From positions 2,170,001 to 2,234,000 of the forward strand of contig CP119311.1 of the NCBI GenBank assembly GCA_029202545.1: a stretch of DNA of 64,000 nt, read 5' to 3'. Position numbers and translations under genes: made by a program. This DNA is from Candidatus Pseudobacter hemicellulosilyticus. GTDB taxonomy: Bacteria > Bacteroidota > Bacteroidia > Chitinophagales > Chitinophagaceae. The notes under the pieces were generated by a model. The model had not been told where the DNA came from. It did not search any database and worked only from the letters and a program-made list of their open reading frames with translations. Below are positions 35,221-45,221 of the stretch, in pieces; position 1 is the first letter of the stretch; each line of letters starts with the position of its first letter.

Positions 35221-37344
35221 TCATTTAGTAAAATATGTTTTATAGCGTGTTGCTGCCCGGGTTGTCCATGACTTTAGTCTTTTTATAAGCGGGTAGGTCT
35301 CACTGTCCAATGGAATGCCCGGTTCCGGATCCCCACAGGCAACGCCTGGCAGTTGAAAGGTTCCATTAACTACCATCAGATTGGCCAGCCGGGTGGCAAA
35401 ACGGTTATAATAGGCAGCATGTTTCTCCGTGATATATTTAAAAGCATAGGGCCATTTATTCCTGTTTGGCCGGTTTCTTTTCCTGGAGCTGCTGATTGTT
35501 TGGGTCAGAAAAAACTGGGGTAATATTATACCATTATAGCCACAGGCCAGCAGGTGGATCATTTTTTCAAAGTGGTCAAAATCTTCGCCAACCATTTGGT
35601 CAAATGGCCCCGTTTCCTGAAGGGCAGCCCTTCTGTACACCAGGCCATTATGCCTAGCAGGCTGGTAGTACAAGGCGTATGGGGGCTGGGGTGTCTGTGT
35701 AAAATGCAGCTGATGGGTCTTGCCGGAAGTTTGAACATAGCTTCCTGCAAAAAAAATATTGTCGTAGTGTTTCAGCACCTGGATGGCCCGGGCAAAGAAT
35801 TCCGGCAGCACACTGTTACAGGTTTCAAGGAAAACCAGGAAATCCCCTGTTGCGTTTTCCTGTCCAAAGCTCAGGGTGGCTGTCAACCCTTCATATGGGC
35901 TGTTGAGGACCTTCACTCCCTGGCTGTGGAACTGGCTAATCCCTTTAGATAAGACCTTATCTTTTCCATATGGGATAAGCAATATCTCAATATACTGATA
36001 GGTGGATGCCCGGATGGATTGAATACATGTATCAGGGGCCAGGTCCTTTTGATGATAGGGAATGATCACGCTTAGGCGACCACCAGTTCTCTTTACGGAT
36101 TTAAATGGCTCCTGGTGTAAAAAAGGGAACCGGCTTGCCGGAGTGCTGGCTGCCGTGATTGCGCTGAGCAGCCTGATCTTATCAGCGCCGATCTGTAGAG
36201 GGCTGTAATCCTGTGTAGCTTTTTCCCTGGCCGCTTCACCGATGACTTGCAGCCTGTTGTCCGGCAATGCCAGGATGGTGCGTAGCTTTTCTTCAAGATC
36301 GCCAGGTATCTGGTGATCAAACAGGAAGCCATTGATACCATGATCAATCATTTCGCGCTGGCCTCCCTGTACGGAAGCCAGAACTACTTTGCCCAGCAGC
36401 ATGGCTTCAATAACCACATAAGGCAAATTATCCACTATACTCGGAACAATGATGATCCGGCCATTCTTTAACGCCTGCTCAATAGCAGTGGGCTTTATCT
36501 TCCCATGGAGTACCAGCAGCCCCCGATTGATATAATGACTGAATTCCCTGTTAACAAGCTGCCCCATGGTCTGCTGTTCAGGGTAATAGACAATGTCTGT
36601 GCCGCCTACAATATGTAATGGCATAGTAAATCCGGTATCCCATAATTGCTTAAAGCAGGCCAGGAGTTCAAAACTACCTTTCTGGGGGGACAGCTTGCCG
36701 TAATAAATGAGGTTGGCGCCGGGAACTCCTCCAGGCAGCGTGTAAGTTGAATAATATGGGTTACGCAACAGGGATGATCGTTGCATGGGCAGGTCCACAA
36801 ATTGTTGTGTGGCATCCAGGATGAACCGGGAAGGAGCAATCAGCCAGTTGGCCATTTTGATGGCTGCCTTTTCCATTTCACAGGTATGGAATTCAGGAAA
36901 GCGGTACACTGGTTCCCGGTTGTAAGTAAGGTATAGAAAGGCAGGAGAGTGAATTGTAATGATCACCGGGATAGCTGTCAGGTCACTGTACAAGCAGTAT
37001 TTAAACAGTAACAGGTGATAGGCAATACCATGGTAATCCTGTGCTTCAATAACAGCTGGTTTACCTTCCTGCCGGATCAGCTGCTGCACTATCTGCGCAA
37101 ATTCATAGCTGATCCTGGCGCTATAATGTAACTGCCCCGCCTTATTGCTCCTGTTGCTGTTAAACCGTACAGTTGTCCAGCTTTCAGTGCCAACGATGAT
37201 ATAATCCTTTACATTGTCATCGGGGATAAATACGGTAACCTGTATACCCAGCGTTGAAAGCATGCGGGCTGTGTGGAAACAGTAGGTGCTGATGCCGCCG
37301 CCATGCTGAGGTGGATATTCAGTTGTCAGTAACCAATATTTCAA
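35221..37344 (-). CDS. GT4-GT2 paralogue with degraded GT2 half (P2)
   Basis: 707 residues, same layout as P1. The GT4 half is intact: YPPQHGGGISTYCFHTARML, YGKLSPQKGSFELLACF, SIVDNLPYVVIEAMLLGKVV. In the GT2 half (from about 424) the fold remains (RLSVIIPYHQKD) but the catalytic motifs are gone. INDGS is replaced by IPYGKDK near 458. The ARN-G segment is replaced by ATLSFGQENATGD. The DADD motif is replaced by LETCNSV near 506. The GT2 half is therefore expected to be catalytically dead. It overlaps P3 by 4 bp (ATGA), so they are coupled. Confidence 0.88.
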   Translation of the reverse strand: MKYWLLTTEYPPQHGGGISTYCFHTARMLSTLGIQVTVFIPDDNVKDYIIVGTESWTTVRFNSNRSNKAGQLHYSARISYEFAQIVQQLIRQEGKPAVIEAQDYHGIAYHLLLFKYCLYSDLTAIPVIITIHSPAFLYLTYNREPVYRFPEFHTCEMEKAAIKMANWLIAPSRFILDATQQFVDLPMQRSSLLRNPYYSTYTLPGGVPGANLIYYGKLSPQKGSFELLACFKQLWDTGFTMPLHIVGGTDIVYYPEQQTMGQLVNREFSHYINRGLLVLHGKIKPTAIEQALKNGRIIIVPSIVDNLPYVVIEAMLLGKVVLASVQGGQREMIDHGINGFLFDHQIPGDLEEKLRTILALPDNRLQVIGEAAREKATQDYSPLQIGADKIRLLSAITAASTPASRFPFLHQEPFKSVKRTGGRLSVIIPYHQKDLAPDTCIQSIRASTYQYIEILLIPYGKDKVLSKGISQFHSQGVKVLNSPYEGLTATLSFGQENATGDFLVFLETCNSVLPEFFARAIQVLKHYDNIFFAGSYVQTSGKTHQLHFTQTPQPPYALYYQPARHNGLVYRRAALQETGPFDQMVGEDFDHFEKMIHLLACGYNGIILPQFFLTQTISSSRKRNRPNRNKWPYAFKYITEKHAAYYNRFATRLANLMVVNGTFQLPGVACGDPEPGIPLDSETYPLIKRLKSWTTRAATRYKTYFTK

Positions 37345-38927
37345 TTGTCGGTTTTTGATATGAAAGATTTCTTCCTGATCTTCCTGATCAGCTTTTTCCA
37401 GAGCTGTGAAAATGCAAGGGCTGGTTGTAAATGCCTGCTTTTAAAACTTGGATTGTCATGCAGGTAACCTGGTCCATTGGCATTCAGCATGCTGATGCTT
37501 TCATACCCATACCTATTGAAAAGATGCCGGTGCTTTGCAGCTATTAACCAGTATAAATAGATCTGCCGGTCGTGCGTGAAAGACCTGGCAAGGGATTTTT
37601 CCCTGATCCTGTAGTTGTACAATACTTCTGGAATGCAAACACCGTGTAATCCTTTGGACACCAGGTGAACGGTTAATTCATAGTCTTCCATACCAAACGC
37701 AAAGGTATTATCATATCCGCCGGTTTGCAACAGGTCTGCAAATTTAAACACACAGCCGCTATGTACGGTATTGTGAAAAAGTAAATAGGGCAGTTCCGGG
37801 TTTTGACCTGGCCAGACACCGCTGCTGGCGCCAAAATATCTGAGCCAGCAGCTGACAAAGCTGATATTGTCATACTGTGTAAGCACCTGTATTGCCCTGG
37901 TAAAATAGTCTGGATGGATGCTGTCATCGGGATCAAGAAACATAATGAATTCTGAGTCTGCATTTTGTAATCCGGTATTCCTGGCCCCGGACAGGCCGGC
38001 ATTATCCTGGTGGATAATTTTTACTGCAGGGTACTGCTGCTGAATAAGGATCAGCTTGTCCAGGCTGAATTGGTCAGTGCTGCCATCATTGATGATCAGG
38101 ATGGTTACATTTTTACAGGAACTGGCATAGATAGAAGCTACACATTCTTCAATATATTTCCCCATATTGAAATAGGGTATCACTACGGTGAGGCCCTGCC
38201 TGTACTGTTGAGGGACGTGGCTGCCGGTTTTGGCCTGTGGGTTGATGATAGGGAAGGCTGTACTATTCCTGCACTCGTTCTTTATCTCATCAATAAGCTT
38301 CATTTTAGCCTGGTAAAGCTGGTCTGCACTATGTCCGGCGGACAGCTCTATATAAACGGGGTGGCGGCTCAGCGGGACCGTCATACAGGACTGTATACTT
38401 TCCATCAGTTGTTTGTCAGCTGCTATCAGCTGGCAGGCAGACAGCAGGCAGAATTTTTCCATTTCCCCGATCCAGTATTCCGGGAAATGGAAAGGAGAGC
38501 GTTGCTGGCTGGCCAACCTGAGAAAAAGCGGGCCATGCGCCCTTACAATAATAGGGATACCCTGCAGGAGCGGCTCTCCAAGCTGCTTCCTTAACAGCAG
38601 ATAATACCCAATGCCCAGGTATTCCTGTACTTCAATGAAGTCCGGTCTGTCATGGTCCGGTAGCCGGATCACTTCATTGGCAAACTCATAGCTTAATGCG
38701 GCTTCTTCTCCAAGAAACCCGGCAGATTCCCTGCCTTTCAGGGAGAAACTGTGCAGAGTGATATCAGGCGCCAGCTGCTGCGTCTGTTGTTTGTTTTCTC
38801 TCCTCCCAAACAGGATATGCAGCTGGTGCCCCCTGCCACTGAAGGCCTTTATTTGCTGATCGGTGTATGCGCCTATTTCGTCATCAGCTGTCTTTTCATA
38901 TGCTGTTGTGAGTATCCAATAATTCAT
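37341..38927 (-). CDS. GT4-GT2 paralogue lacking the GT4 donor half (P3)
   Basis: 528 residues. Residues 1-200 resemble the N-terminal half of the neighbours' GT4 (MNYWILTTAYEKTADDEIGAY, LIAADKQLMESIQSC), but the glycine loop GGGIST is lost. The whole donor-binding half with D-x7-E is absent; residue about 246 goes directly into GT2. That GT2 is intact: TVVIPYFNMGKYIEEC, LIINDGSTDQFS, GLSGARNTGLQNADSEFIMFLDPDDSIHPDY near 332. The C-terminus has LNANGPGYLHDNPSF. It is probably a working GT2 with a vestigial GT4 fragment. Confidence 0.88.
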   Translation of the reverse strand: MNYWILTTAYEKTADDEIGAYTDQQIKAFSGRGHQLHILFGRRENKQQTQQLAPDITLHSFSLKGRESAGFLGEEAALSYEFANEVIRLPDHDRPDFIEVQEYLGIGYYLLLRKQLGEPLLQGIPIIVRAHGPLFLRLASQQRSPFHFPEYWIGEMEKFCLLSACQLIAADKQLMESIQSCMTVPLSRHPVYIELSAGHSADQLYQAKMKLIDEIKNECRNSTAFPIINPQAKTGSHVPQQYRQGLTVVIPYFNMGKYIEECVASIYASSCKNVTILIINDGSTDQFSLDKLILIQQQYPAVKIIHQDNAGLSGARNTGLQNADSEFIMFLDPDDSIHPDYFTRAIQVLTQYDNISFVSCWLRYFGASSGVWPGQNPELPYLLFHNTVHSGCVFKFADLLQTGGYDNTFAFGMEDYELTVHLVSKGLHGVCIPEVLYNYRIREKSLARSFTHDRQIYLYWLIAAKHRHLFNRYGYESISMLNANGPGYLHDNPSFKSRHLQPALAFSQLWKKLIRKIRKKSFISKTDN

Positions 38928-38935
38928 TATACTGA

Positions 38936-41290
38936 CTACTTGTTTGAAAACAACGATTTAAAAGTTCTGTGCCCCTGGAATACCTTAATGATATGGCCTG
39001 CTCTTTTGAACCAGATGGGCAGGACCTCATATTCCTTATGATAATATTGTTTGATCTCTGTATACCGGTCTTGCGATCCGGGGAAAGCAGGTACCTGACG
39101 CAACTCTTCCTGAATGTTAATGGCTGCAAGAGGGGTGTCCTGCTGTTTTGCCAGGTTTTCGTAATAATTCAGGGTTCTGCTGTACCAATCCATGGCTTTT
39201 TCAAATTCCCGTATCCTGTTTCTCAGTTCAAGGACATTTGTATCAGGGATTTGGGTGGGGTTATCATATAAATAGGATGGGCCATTGGCGAGCAGCAGGT
39301 TAAATAATTCCACGCCATATTGCTGGTAAAAATCTGCGTGCTTGTTGGACATCAACCGGTAAAGATATAATTGGTTGGCCTCATTAAATCCTCTTGACAT
39401 GGATTCCTGATGGATCCGGTAATAATACAGCGGTTCGGGGATCACAATACCCCTGCGTCCATTCTTTAACAGGGAGATATTGGATTCATAATCTTCCAGC
39501 CCATACTCAAAATGGCTGTCGTTCATTCCAAAATGATAGTAATCCTCCCGCCTGCATACAAACCCGGCATTGATCATATTGTGTAGCAGCAGAAATGGTG
39601 GTTCCGGTGATTGGGTGGGCCATATTCCTTTGGTGCCATCAAAATAGTTTACCCAGCTGGAAACAAAGCTGATATTTTTATAAATATGTAGCAGGTCTAT
39701 CCCCCGTTTATAAAAGTCCGGATGGACTTTGTCATCTGCATCGAGGAAAGCAATAAACTCGCCCGAGGCATTCCGGATGCCGGTATTTCTTGCTTCAGCA
39801 AGCCCTTTATTGTCCTGGTGGATCAGGGTGAAGTTGAATTCTTTCTGCAATAATATAATATTGGCAATGCTTTCGGCATCATCACTGCCATCATTTACTA
39901 CTATGATTTCTGTTTGGGGATAATTTACCTGGTAAATGTTCTCGATGGTTTCCCTGATGTATTTCCCTGTATTGTAATAGGGGACTACAATAGATAACAG
40001 CCTTTCTCTGCCGGCCAGTGGCCCGGGTGAAGCTGTTTTTTCAATATTGCGGGTCATGGGGAATACCATTTCCTGCTGGTGTCTACTCTTTTTATATGCT
40101 TCCAGGATAGCAAGCTTTTCCTTGTAAATCTTTTCGTAATCACAGATACCTTCTATCCTGGTCCTGGCATTAGCGGATATCTGTTTGTATTCTTCTTTTG
40201 TGCAGTTTAAGGCCCTGAGCATTTTTTCCCGGAAGGACTGAGGATTTTTATGATCATAGATAAAGCCAGAGATGCCATCTTCTATCATTTCCCTTTGCCC
40301 CCCACCATCCGAAATAAGTAAAACCTTACCCTGGCTCATGGCTTCAATCACGGCAAAAGGAAAGTTGTCAACAATGCTTGGAACTATAGTAAGGTAGGAT
40401 CTTTCCAGTCTTTTAGCCAGGTTTTCAGGTGTAAGCTTACCCTCGAACTTGAATTTTTTCTGATCATAGTACTTTTTGAACTTTTTGATCAAGTATTCCT
40501 GCATGCTCATTTGCCGGGGATCAAAAAAGTGATCACCGCCAATAAAGGATACCGTGTGCTCAAATCCTTCCTCCCACATCAGGCTAAGATTCTTAAGCAG
40601 GTGAACGGGGCCTTTCTGATAAGTGAGCTTGCCAAAAAAAACAATATCTCCTTCAATCACTTCGGCAGGATCCATATTGGGCTGATAGAGTTGTTTGAAA
40701 GGATAACGCAGAACATGGTACTGTTCAAAAGCTTCCTCCAGTTCTGGCCGGATATTGTTTATCAGGAAATGACTTGGTGAAAATCTGATATCAGCGGCCT
40801 TGAGGGTCCATTTCTCCATTTCGCCTGTCCAGAAATCAGGCAGCTTATATAAAGGATACTGGAGATACCTTAAGTAAAAAAAGGAGGGTGTATGCGCTGT
40901 TAACACAAGGGGTATATCGGCAAGCAGGGGCTCTCCGGTCTTTTTCCTTTGCATGAGATAGTAACCGATGCCATGATAATCCTGGGTTTCAATAAAGTCA
41001 GGGCTACCAGACAAACCTATTTCTTCCAGGATAAGGGCTGAAAATTGAAAGCTGAGTGCTGCATGATAGCCAAGGTAGTCATAATAAGGTTGATTGCCAG
41101 GTTTGAATCTTATGACATGTATCTTCCTGTAGACAGAACGCTCAATGTTTTTGCTGATATCATGATCGTTTACAAATACAGTTACCTGGTGCCCCTTTTC
41201 TGCCAGCATTAATGCATTATGCAGGTTATAGGTACTGATGCCTCCGCCGTGAAAAGGTGGAAATTCTGTAGTGATGATCCAGTATTTCAT
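38936..41290 (-). CDS. Bifunctional glycosyltransferase, GT4 then GT2, long C-term (P4)
   Basis: 784 residues from ATG 41290 (MKYWIITTEFPPFHGGGIST), which overlaps the stop of the upstream gene as ATGA; an upstream ATG at 41317 adds nine residues. GT4 half: FGKLTYQKGPVHLL, VDNFPFAVIEAMSQGKVLLI. GT2 half from about 430: SIVVPYYNTGKYIRET, VVNDGSDDAES, GLAEARNTGIRNASGEFIAFLDADD near 513. Both halves have their motifs. The C-terminal 100 residues include a coil with DWYSRTLNYYENL near 700, resembling the tail of the coiled-coil proteins downstream in this cluster. Sugars unknown. Confidence 0.9.
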   Translation of the reverse strand: MKYWIITTEFPPFHGGGISTYNLHNALMLAEKGHQVTVFVNDHDISKNIERSVYRKIHVIRFKPGNQPYYDYLGYHAALSFQFSALILEEIGLSGSPDFIETQDYHGIGYYLMQRKKTGEPLLADIPLVLTAHTPSFFYLRYLQYPLYKLPDFWTGEMEKWTLKAADIRFSPSHFLINNIRPELEEAFEQYHVLRYPFKQLYQPNMDPAEVIEGDIVFFGKLTYQKGPVHLLKNLSLMWEEGFEHTVSFIGGDHFFDPRQMSMQEYLIKKFKKYYDQKKFKFEGKLTPENLAKRLERSYLTIVPSIVDNFPFAVIEAMSQGKVLLISDGGGQREMIEDGISGFIYDHKNPQSFREKMLRALNCTKEEYKQISANARTRIEGICDYEKIYKEKLAILEAYKKSRHQQEMVFPMTRNIEKTASPGPLAGRERLLSIVVPYYNTGKYIRETIENIYQVNYPQTEIIVVNDGSDDAESIANIILLQKEFNFTLIHQDNKGLAEARNTGIRNASGEFIAFLDADDKVHPDFYKRGIDLLHIYKNISFVSSWVNYFDGTKGIWPTQSPEPPFLLLHNMINAGFVCRREDYYHFGMNDSHFEYGLEDYESNISLLKNGRRGIVIPEPLYYYRIHQESMSRGFNEANQLYLYRLMSNKHADFYQQYGVELFNLLLANGPSYLYDNPTQIPDTNVLELRNRIREFEKAMDWYSRTLNYYENLAKQQDTPLAAINIQEELRQVPAFPGSQDRYTEIKQYYHKEYEVLPIWFKRAGHIIKVFQGHRTFKSLFSNK

Positions 41291-42588
41291 TTTTGGTTCA
41301 GTTTGTTTTTCACCCACTGCTTTAACAGCCCCAATAAGCTTCTCTTTTCATAGGTACTCCTGTACCAGCCAATTGTTTGCTGATGGTCGGTTATCGCTTC
41401 CTTTAAACTGTTCTTTTCCTCAAGGACAAGAAGTGTGGTGGTTATCTGATCTATTTGCTGAAGGTGCAGCTCTTCCCTTTGGAGCATGGCCTCATTAACC
41501 CGTTGCAAGTCCCTGTTGAGTTGCTCTATCAGCGATTTGTAATGCAGGTTTGATGTAGCCAGTATTTCCAGCAGGTTTGATTTGTGTTTCATTTCCTGGT
41601 CAAAATTGGAAATGGCAGTTTGTATATTAATGAGCAGGAGCCTGGTGTCCTGTTTTTCTGCATGGACCGTTGCTTTGAGATCAGTGAGCAGGGAATTGAT
41701 GCTTTGATGCCCGTTGGCGGTTTGTTCCGAAAGAAGTGAAATAGCATTGCTGGTGGCTGAGCTGGACTCGGAAAAAGTGCTTGCCTGGGCTGTCTGGTCA
41801 GCAACAAGTGTTTCCATACTTTGCCTGATAGCTGTCAGGTGTTCTTCCCGGCTGCTCATCTGGATGATCAGTTCCTGTAGTCTGCCATTGTCCCGGGACA
41901 GGTCGTGCGCCCATTGCTGCCAGTCACTGATACTCTTATTTAGCATATCATGGGTTAGCCAGGATTTATTCCATAGGTGAACAGTATATGTATTGTCTGT
42001 TATGTGCCTGGAATAATCTGACAGCTTAAACGTTTCATTCCAGTGGACAGGGTAGAAATATTCCTGCCCAAACAAAAAGACATCCTGTAATTGTTGTGTG
42101 CCGCCGGTTTGCAGACTGTACTGTTCCTTCAGTATCCTTGTAACCAGTAATGGTGCTGATTCGTTAGCCTGTTCTTCACCACTGAAGGTATTTTCAAATG
42201 TCTTCAGGCATTGCCTGATAAAGGAATGACCAGCAATGCTGCCCATAATGGCATTATTTACTATACCGTCCTCATCTTTTTCAAAGCCCAGGAAACAGGC
42301 ATGTTGTAATAAGGGATGCAGTGGCTTTATCACCTGCATATCCGTATCCATGTAAATACCTCCTTCCTTATACAGTGCATGGAATCTTACATAGTTAGAC
42401 AGGTTAGCCCATTTCTGCTGTTGAAGAGCCTGCTGGCAATACCTGTTGTCCAGGGGACTATTTGATTCATTCCAGCATTTGATGCGGAAGTCAGGATGCT
42501 GTTTCTGCCATTGGTCTATCAGCAATTGTTGATCCGGAGGGATTGGCAGGTTTCCAAACCAGCAATAATGGATGGTTTTAGGTATCAC
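41287..42588 (-). CDS. GT32-type glycosyltransferase fused to a coiled coil
   Basis: 433 residues. The front (1-220) is a DXD glycosyltransferase of the GT32/capsular synthesis type: MIPKTIHYCWFGNLPIP, NYVRFHALYKEGGIYMDTDMQV with DTD at 81-83, and NNAIMGS. The rest, about 225-433, is a long helical coiled coil rich in Gln, Ser, Glu and Leu (LSEQTANGHQSINSLLTDLK), ending in WYRSTYEKRSLLGLLKQWV near 405-420. The tail matches that of the 114-residue protein at 45.2 kb. The coil is unusual for a GT32 and suggests oligomerisation or scaffolding. The stop overlaps the start of P4. Confidence 0.87.
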   Translation of the reverse strand: MIPKTIHYCWFGNLPIPPDQQLLIDQWQKQHPDFRIKCWNESNSPLDNRYCQQALQQQKWANLSNYVRFHALYKEGGIYMDTDMQVIKPLHPLLQHACFLGFEKDEDGIVNNAIMGSIAGHSFIRQCLKTFENTFSGEEQANESAPLLVTRILKEQYSLQTGGTQQLQDVFLFGQEYFYPVHWNETFKLSDYSRHITDNTYTVHLWNKSWLTHDMLNKSISDWQQWAHDLSRDNGRLQELIIQMSSREEHLTAIRQSMETLVADQTAQASTFSESSSATSNAISLLSEQTANGHQSINSLLTDLKATVHAEKQDTRLLLINIQTAISNFDQEMKHKSNLLEILATSNLHYKSLIEQLNRDLQRVNEAMLQREELHLQQIDQITTTLLVLEEKNSLKEAITDHQQTIGWYRSTYEKRSLLGLLKQWVKNKLNQK

Positions 42589-42692
42589 TTAGTTAGCAGA
42601 TTAATGGTTGTCAGAACAGGTTGAGCAATCGGGACAGGCTTCGTTAATGGCAGGTGCTTCATGGTAATAGGGTTAAAGTGGAAGATAAATGG

Positions 42693-45188
42693 TCATGAGG
42701 AAGGTGAATTTTCGTTGTTGGGAGGGGTGAGCCATTGCAGGGTAAAAGAGAAAAGAAGCAGAAACCCAAATAGCAACGGTATATAGTATACATACCTGAA
42801 GTCCTGGTGCGCCATGGCGACAAGCAGTGTCAGGGTAGTTCCTGCCATTGGCAGGAAAACAAGGCATGATCTCCTGTTCTGTCTGAAGATTGTGAACAAT
42901 AAGAGCAGGAAAAGGACATTAAAAAATCCTGAGCGCCAGAGCAGGGGGGCGGCTTTCTCCATGGAAAAGTCCAGGAACTTTATCAAAATGCGCCTGAGCC
43001 CGGTGTCCGACTGTCTGAGTCCAAAAACATTTTCATCAATAGCTGGATGATAGGCGTGGGTAAATGAATTATTGGCCCGGGAAACATTCCATAGCAGCTC
43101 CAGTCCATTCAGTCTGTCCCCTGTTACCAGGTAGGGATTGTTCAGGAAAGTATTGGTGTACATGGACATCATTTTCCCTGTATTGGTCTTTGTCAGGGTT
43201 TGAATAACGGGCGGGTCCAGGTGATACAGGTAATAGTCTGCGGAGTAAGCGTAATAATGTTTCTTCCATTCGGCAATAGGCAGAAGCATATCCATTTCGC
43301 GGATGGTTTCTGGAGCTAACTGCCCATTGTGATGTATAACAGCAGCAATACCATGCATGGGTGCTATCAATGTATAGGCTTCTGCTACAGGTTGCGTGTG
43401 CAGTGCATAGGGCATAATCAGCCTTTTGTATACTATAATGCCGGCAAGGGAAAGCAGGCTGCATAACAGGATTTCTCTTTTCCTGATCCTGAAGGCCCAC
43501 ACTGATAGTGTAATAATGACCAGCAAAGCGGCAAAGAAACCGTTATGCCTGAACAGTGCAACGCCAATCAGGCTTAGGACCAGAAAGATTAGCGTGGTCC
43601 TGTAATTGAAAATATAAGTTTTGCTGATGATCTCACAAAGTATAAGTGTTAGCCACACAAGGGAGCAGGTAAAGGGGATATCTTTCCAGATGGTAACGGA
43701 CAGCGCTCCATTGGCCGGAGCTATTCCTGTTAGTAGTGCTAAAACCATCAGCGCTTTCAGTGAAATGCCGCGTTTGTAAAGGAACACCAGGAAGGAGGCG
43801 CAGATACCGGACAGGAAAAGCATCTGGGCAATGGCCAGTATTGCTGGAGTCCGCCACATGGATAATAAGGTCTTGTTCAGGAATGTGTGGAAGACCGGGT
43901 GTGCATCATAGTATGGGGAAGCGCCAATAGCCTGGCTCCATTGAACAAGGGAGTCAGCAGACATATTGGCCGGGAAAAATGCAATAAAATAAAATGACCA
44001 GCAGAGCAGGAGTATGCTCATGAATAATCCATACAGGCGAATGGTAGTCTTTAAGGAAAATGTTCCTTCAGCTATGCCTGGGGCAGTAGGCGGCAATTTT
44101 AGCCTGATAGCCTGTAAGAGGTAAAGGAAACCAATACCAATGAAATAGACCCACCAGGAGAACAGTAAGAAATAAGCAATCCTGCCGATCATATTTTTAA
44201 CAGGATAGTCAATCAGGAACAGTGTACTGCCGGTGAATGCAAATCCGGCATACAGGATGATCAGTATAAAAAAGATCTTTTCTGTCCGGTTACGCGGGCT
44301 TATATGCTTACTGATGCTGATTGTGCTGTCCCTGGGAATATAGCAGCAGGCAATACTCAGGAAAAGCAGCAGCAGTTGTTGAATGAAGCTGAAGGAAATT
44401 AAAGTGTTGGGGAAAAAGCAGAACGCCCATAAGGGAATGGTAAGGAGAAAGGGATTTTTCGGGGTGTTCAACAGCAACAACAGTGCATATAAAAGACAAC
44501 CTATAGCCAGGATAGAAATTGTTTTTAACAAAACGATCTTTAGTGCAGATCCTTTTTGGGTTACACTGGCTAATCCGGTGGAAGCTTTATATTCATAGCT
44601 ATCTTCAACCGGATTGTACAGGTCCACAATGTTTGTACCTGCAGCATCTTCAATCTTCATTTTTCCTGACCAGGGATGTTTTAAGAACCTGATCCTGGGA
44701 TTGACAGCATTCTCAAGGTATATTTCAAGCGGAGTTGATCCGGTTTTGAGAGAATAGAGGAAGTTGAACCTGGATTCCCAATCCCTGGGAGGATGTAAAT
44801 TGTCCAGGGAATAAGTTGTTTCATTATTAAATATATGCTGGACCCATACTTCAGTTCCTTTTGCACTGTCGTTTTTTTCACCCAGGGCCGTGATCCTGAC
44901 CAGGGTCATGGAAGTGCTGTAAGAGGATAGATCCAGTAAATTAATAGTAAATACTGCCAGGACGGACATTACAGTACTGACAAGGGCAGTTTGCAAGTTG
45001 AAACGGCTTTCCGCTTTTTTAATGACAAGGAGCCGGAAGGAAAATATGATGGCTATAAAAAGCAATATTCCGGTCAATAGCAATACTGGTAAAGGAAGTG
45101 GGTAATGCCTGTGTAGGAAGAAGGTTCCGTAAGTTGAACAAAACAGGGCTGAAATGAATGTAAAGATTTGGGGGAACGAGAGGGACAT
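42693..45188 (-). CDS. Large multi-span membrane protein, DUF6020/GT-C-like
   Basis: 831 residues with about thirteen hydrophobic spans and an N-terminal exoplasmic segment (about 95-215, KGTEVWVQHIFNNETTYSL...). Motifs are MSADSLVQWSQAIGASPYYDAHPVFHTFLNKTLL and ANGALSVTIWKDIPFTCSL, which resemble DUF6020 proteins of the GT-C type, where acidic residues sit in the first exoplasmic loop. Such proteins may move sugars from lipid carriers outside the membrane. The family link is by memory of motif. It is separated from the small coiled-coil gene by 33 bp and is part of the same leftward run. Confidence 0.75.
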   Translation of the reverse strand: MSLSFPQIFTFISALFCSTYGTFFLHRHYPLPLPVLLLTGILLFIAIIFSFRLLVIKKAESRFNLQTALVSTVMSVLAVFTINLLDLSSYSTSMTLVRITALGEKNDSAKGTEVWVQHIFNNETTYSLDNLHPPRDWESRFNFLYSLKTGSTPLEIYLENAVNPRIRFLKHPWSGKMKIEDAAGTNIVDLYNPVEDSYEYKASTGLASVTQKGSALKIVLLKTISILAIGCLLYALLLLLNTPKNPFLLTIPLWAFCFFPNTLISFSFIQQLLLLFLSIACCYIPRDSTISISKHISPRNRTEKIFFILIILYAGFAFTGSTLFLIDYPVKNMIGRIAYFLLFSWWVYFIGIGFLYLLQAIRLKLPPTAPGIAEGTFSLKTTIRLYGLFMSILLLCWSFYFIAFFPANMSADSLVQWSQAIGASPYYDAHPVFHTFLNKTLLSMWRTPAILAIAQMLFLSGICASFLVFLYKRGISLKALMVLALLTGIAPANGALSVTIWKDIPFTCSLVWLTLILCEIISKTYIFNYRTTLIFLVLSLIGVALFRHNGFFAALLVIITLSVWAFRIRKREILLCSLLSLAGIIVYKRLIMPYALHTQPVAEAYTLIAPMHGIAAVIHHNGQLAPETIREMDMLLPIAEWKKHYYAYSADYYLYHLDPPVIQTLTKTNTGKMMSMYTNTFLNNPYLVTGDRLNGLELLWNVSRANNSFTHAYHPAIDENVFGLRQSDTGLRRILIKFLDFSMEKAAPLLWRSGFFNVLFLLLLFTIFRQNRRSCLVFLPMAGTTLTLLVAMAHQDFRYVYYIPLLFGFLLLFSFTLQWLTPPNNENSPSS

Positions 45189-45221
45189 GTCGTTGCTTTA
45201 GGTAAAATATTAAGGCAAGGG

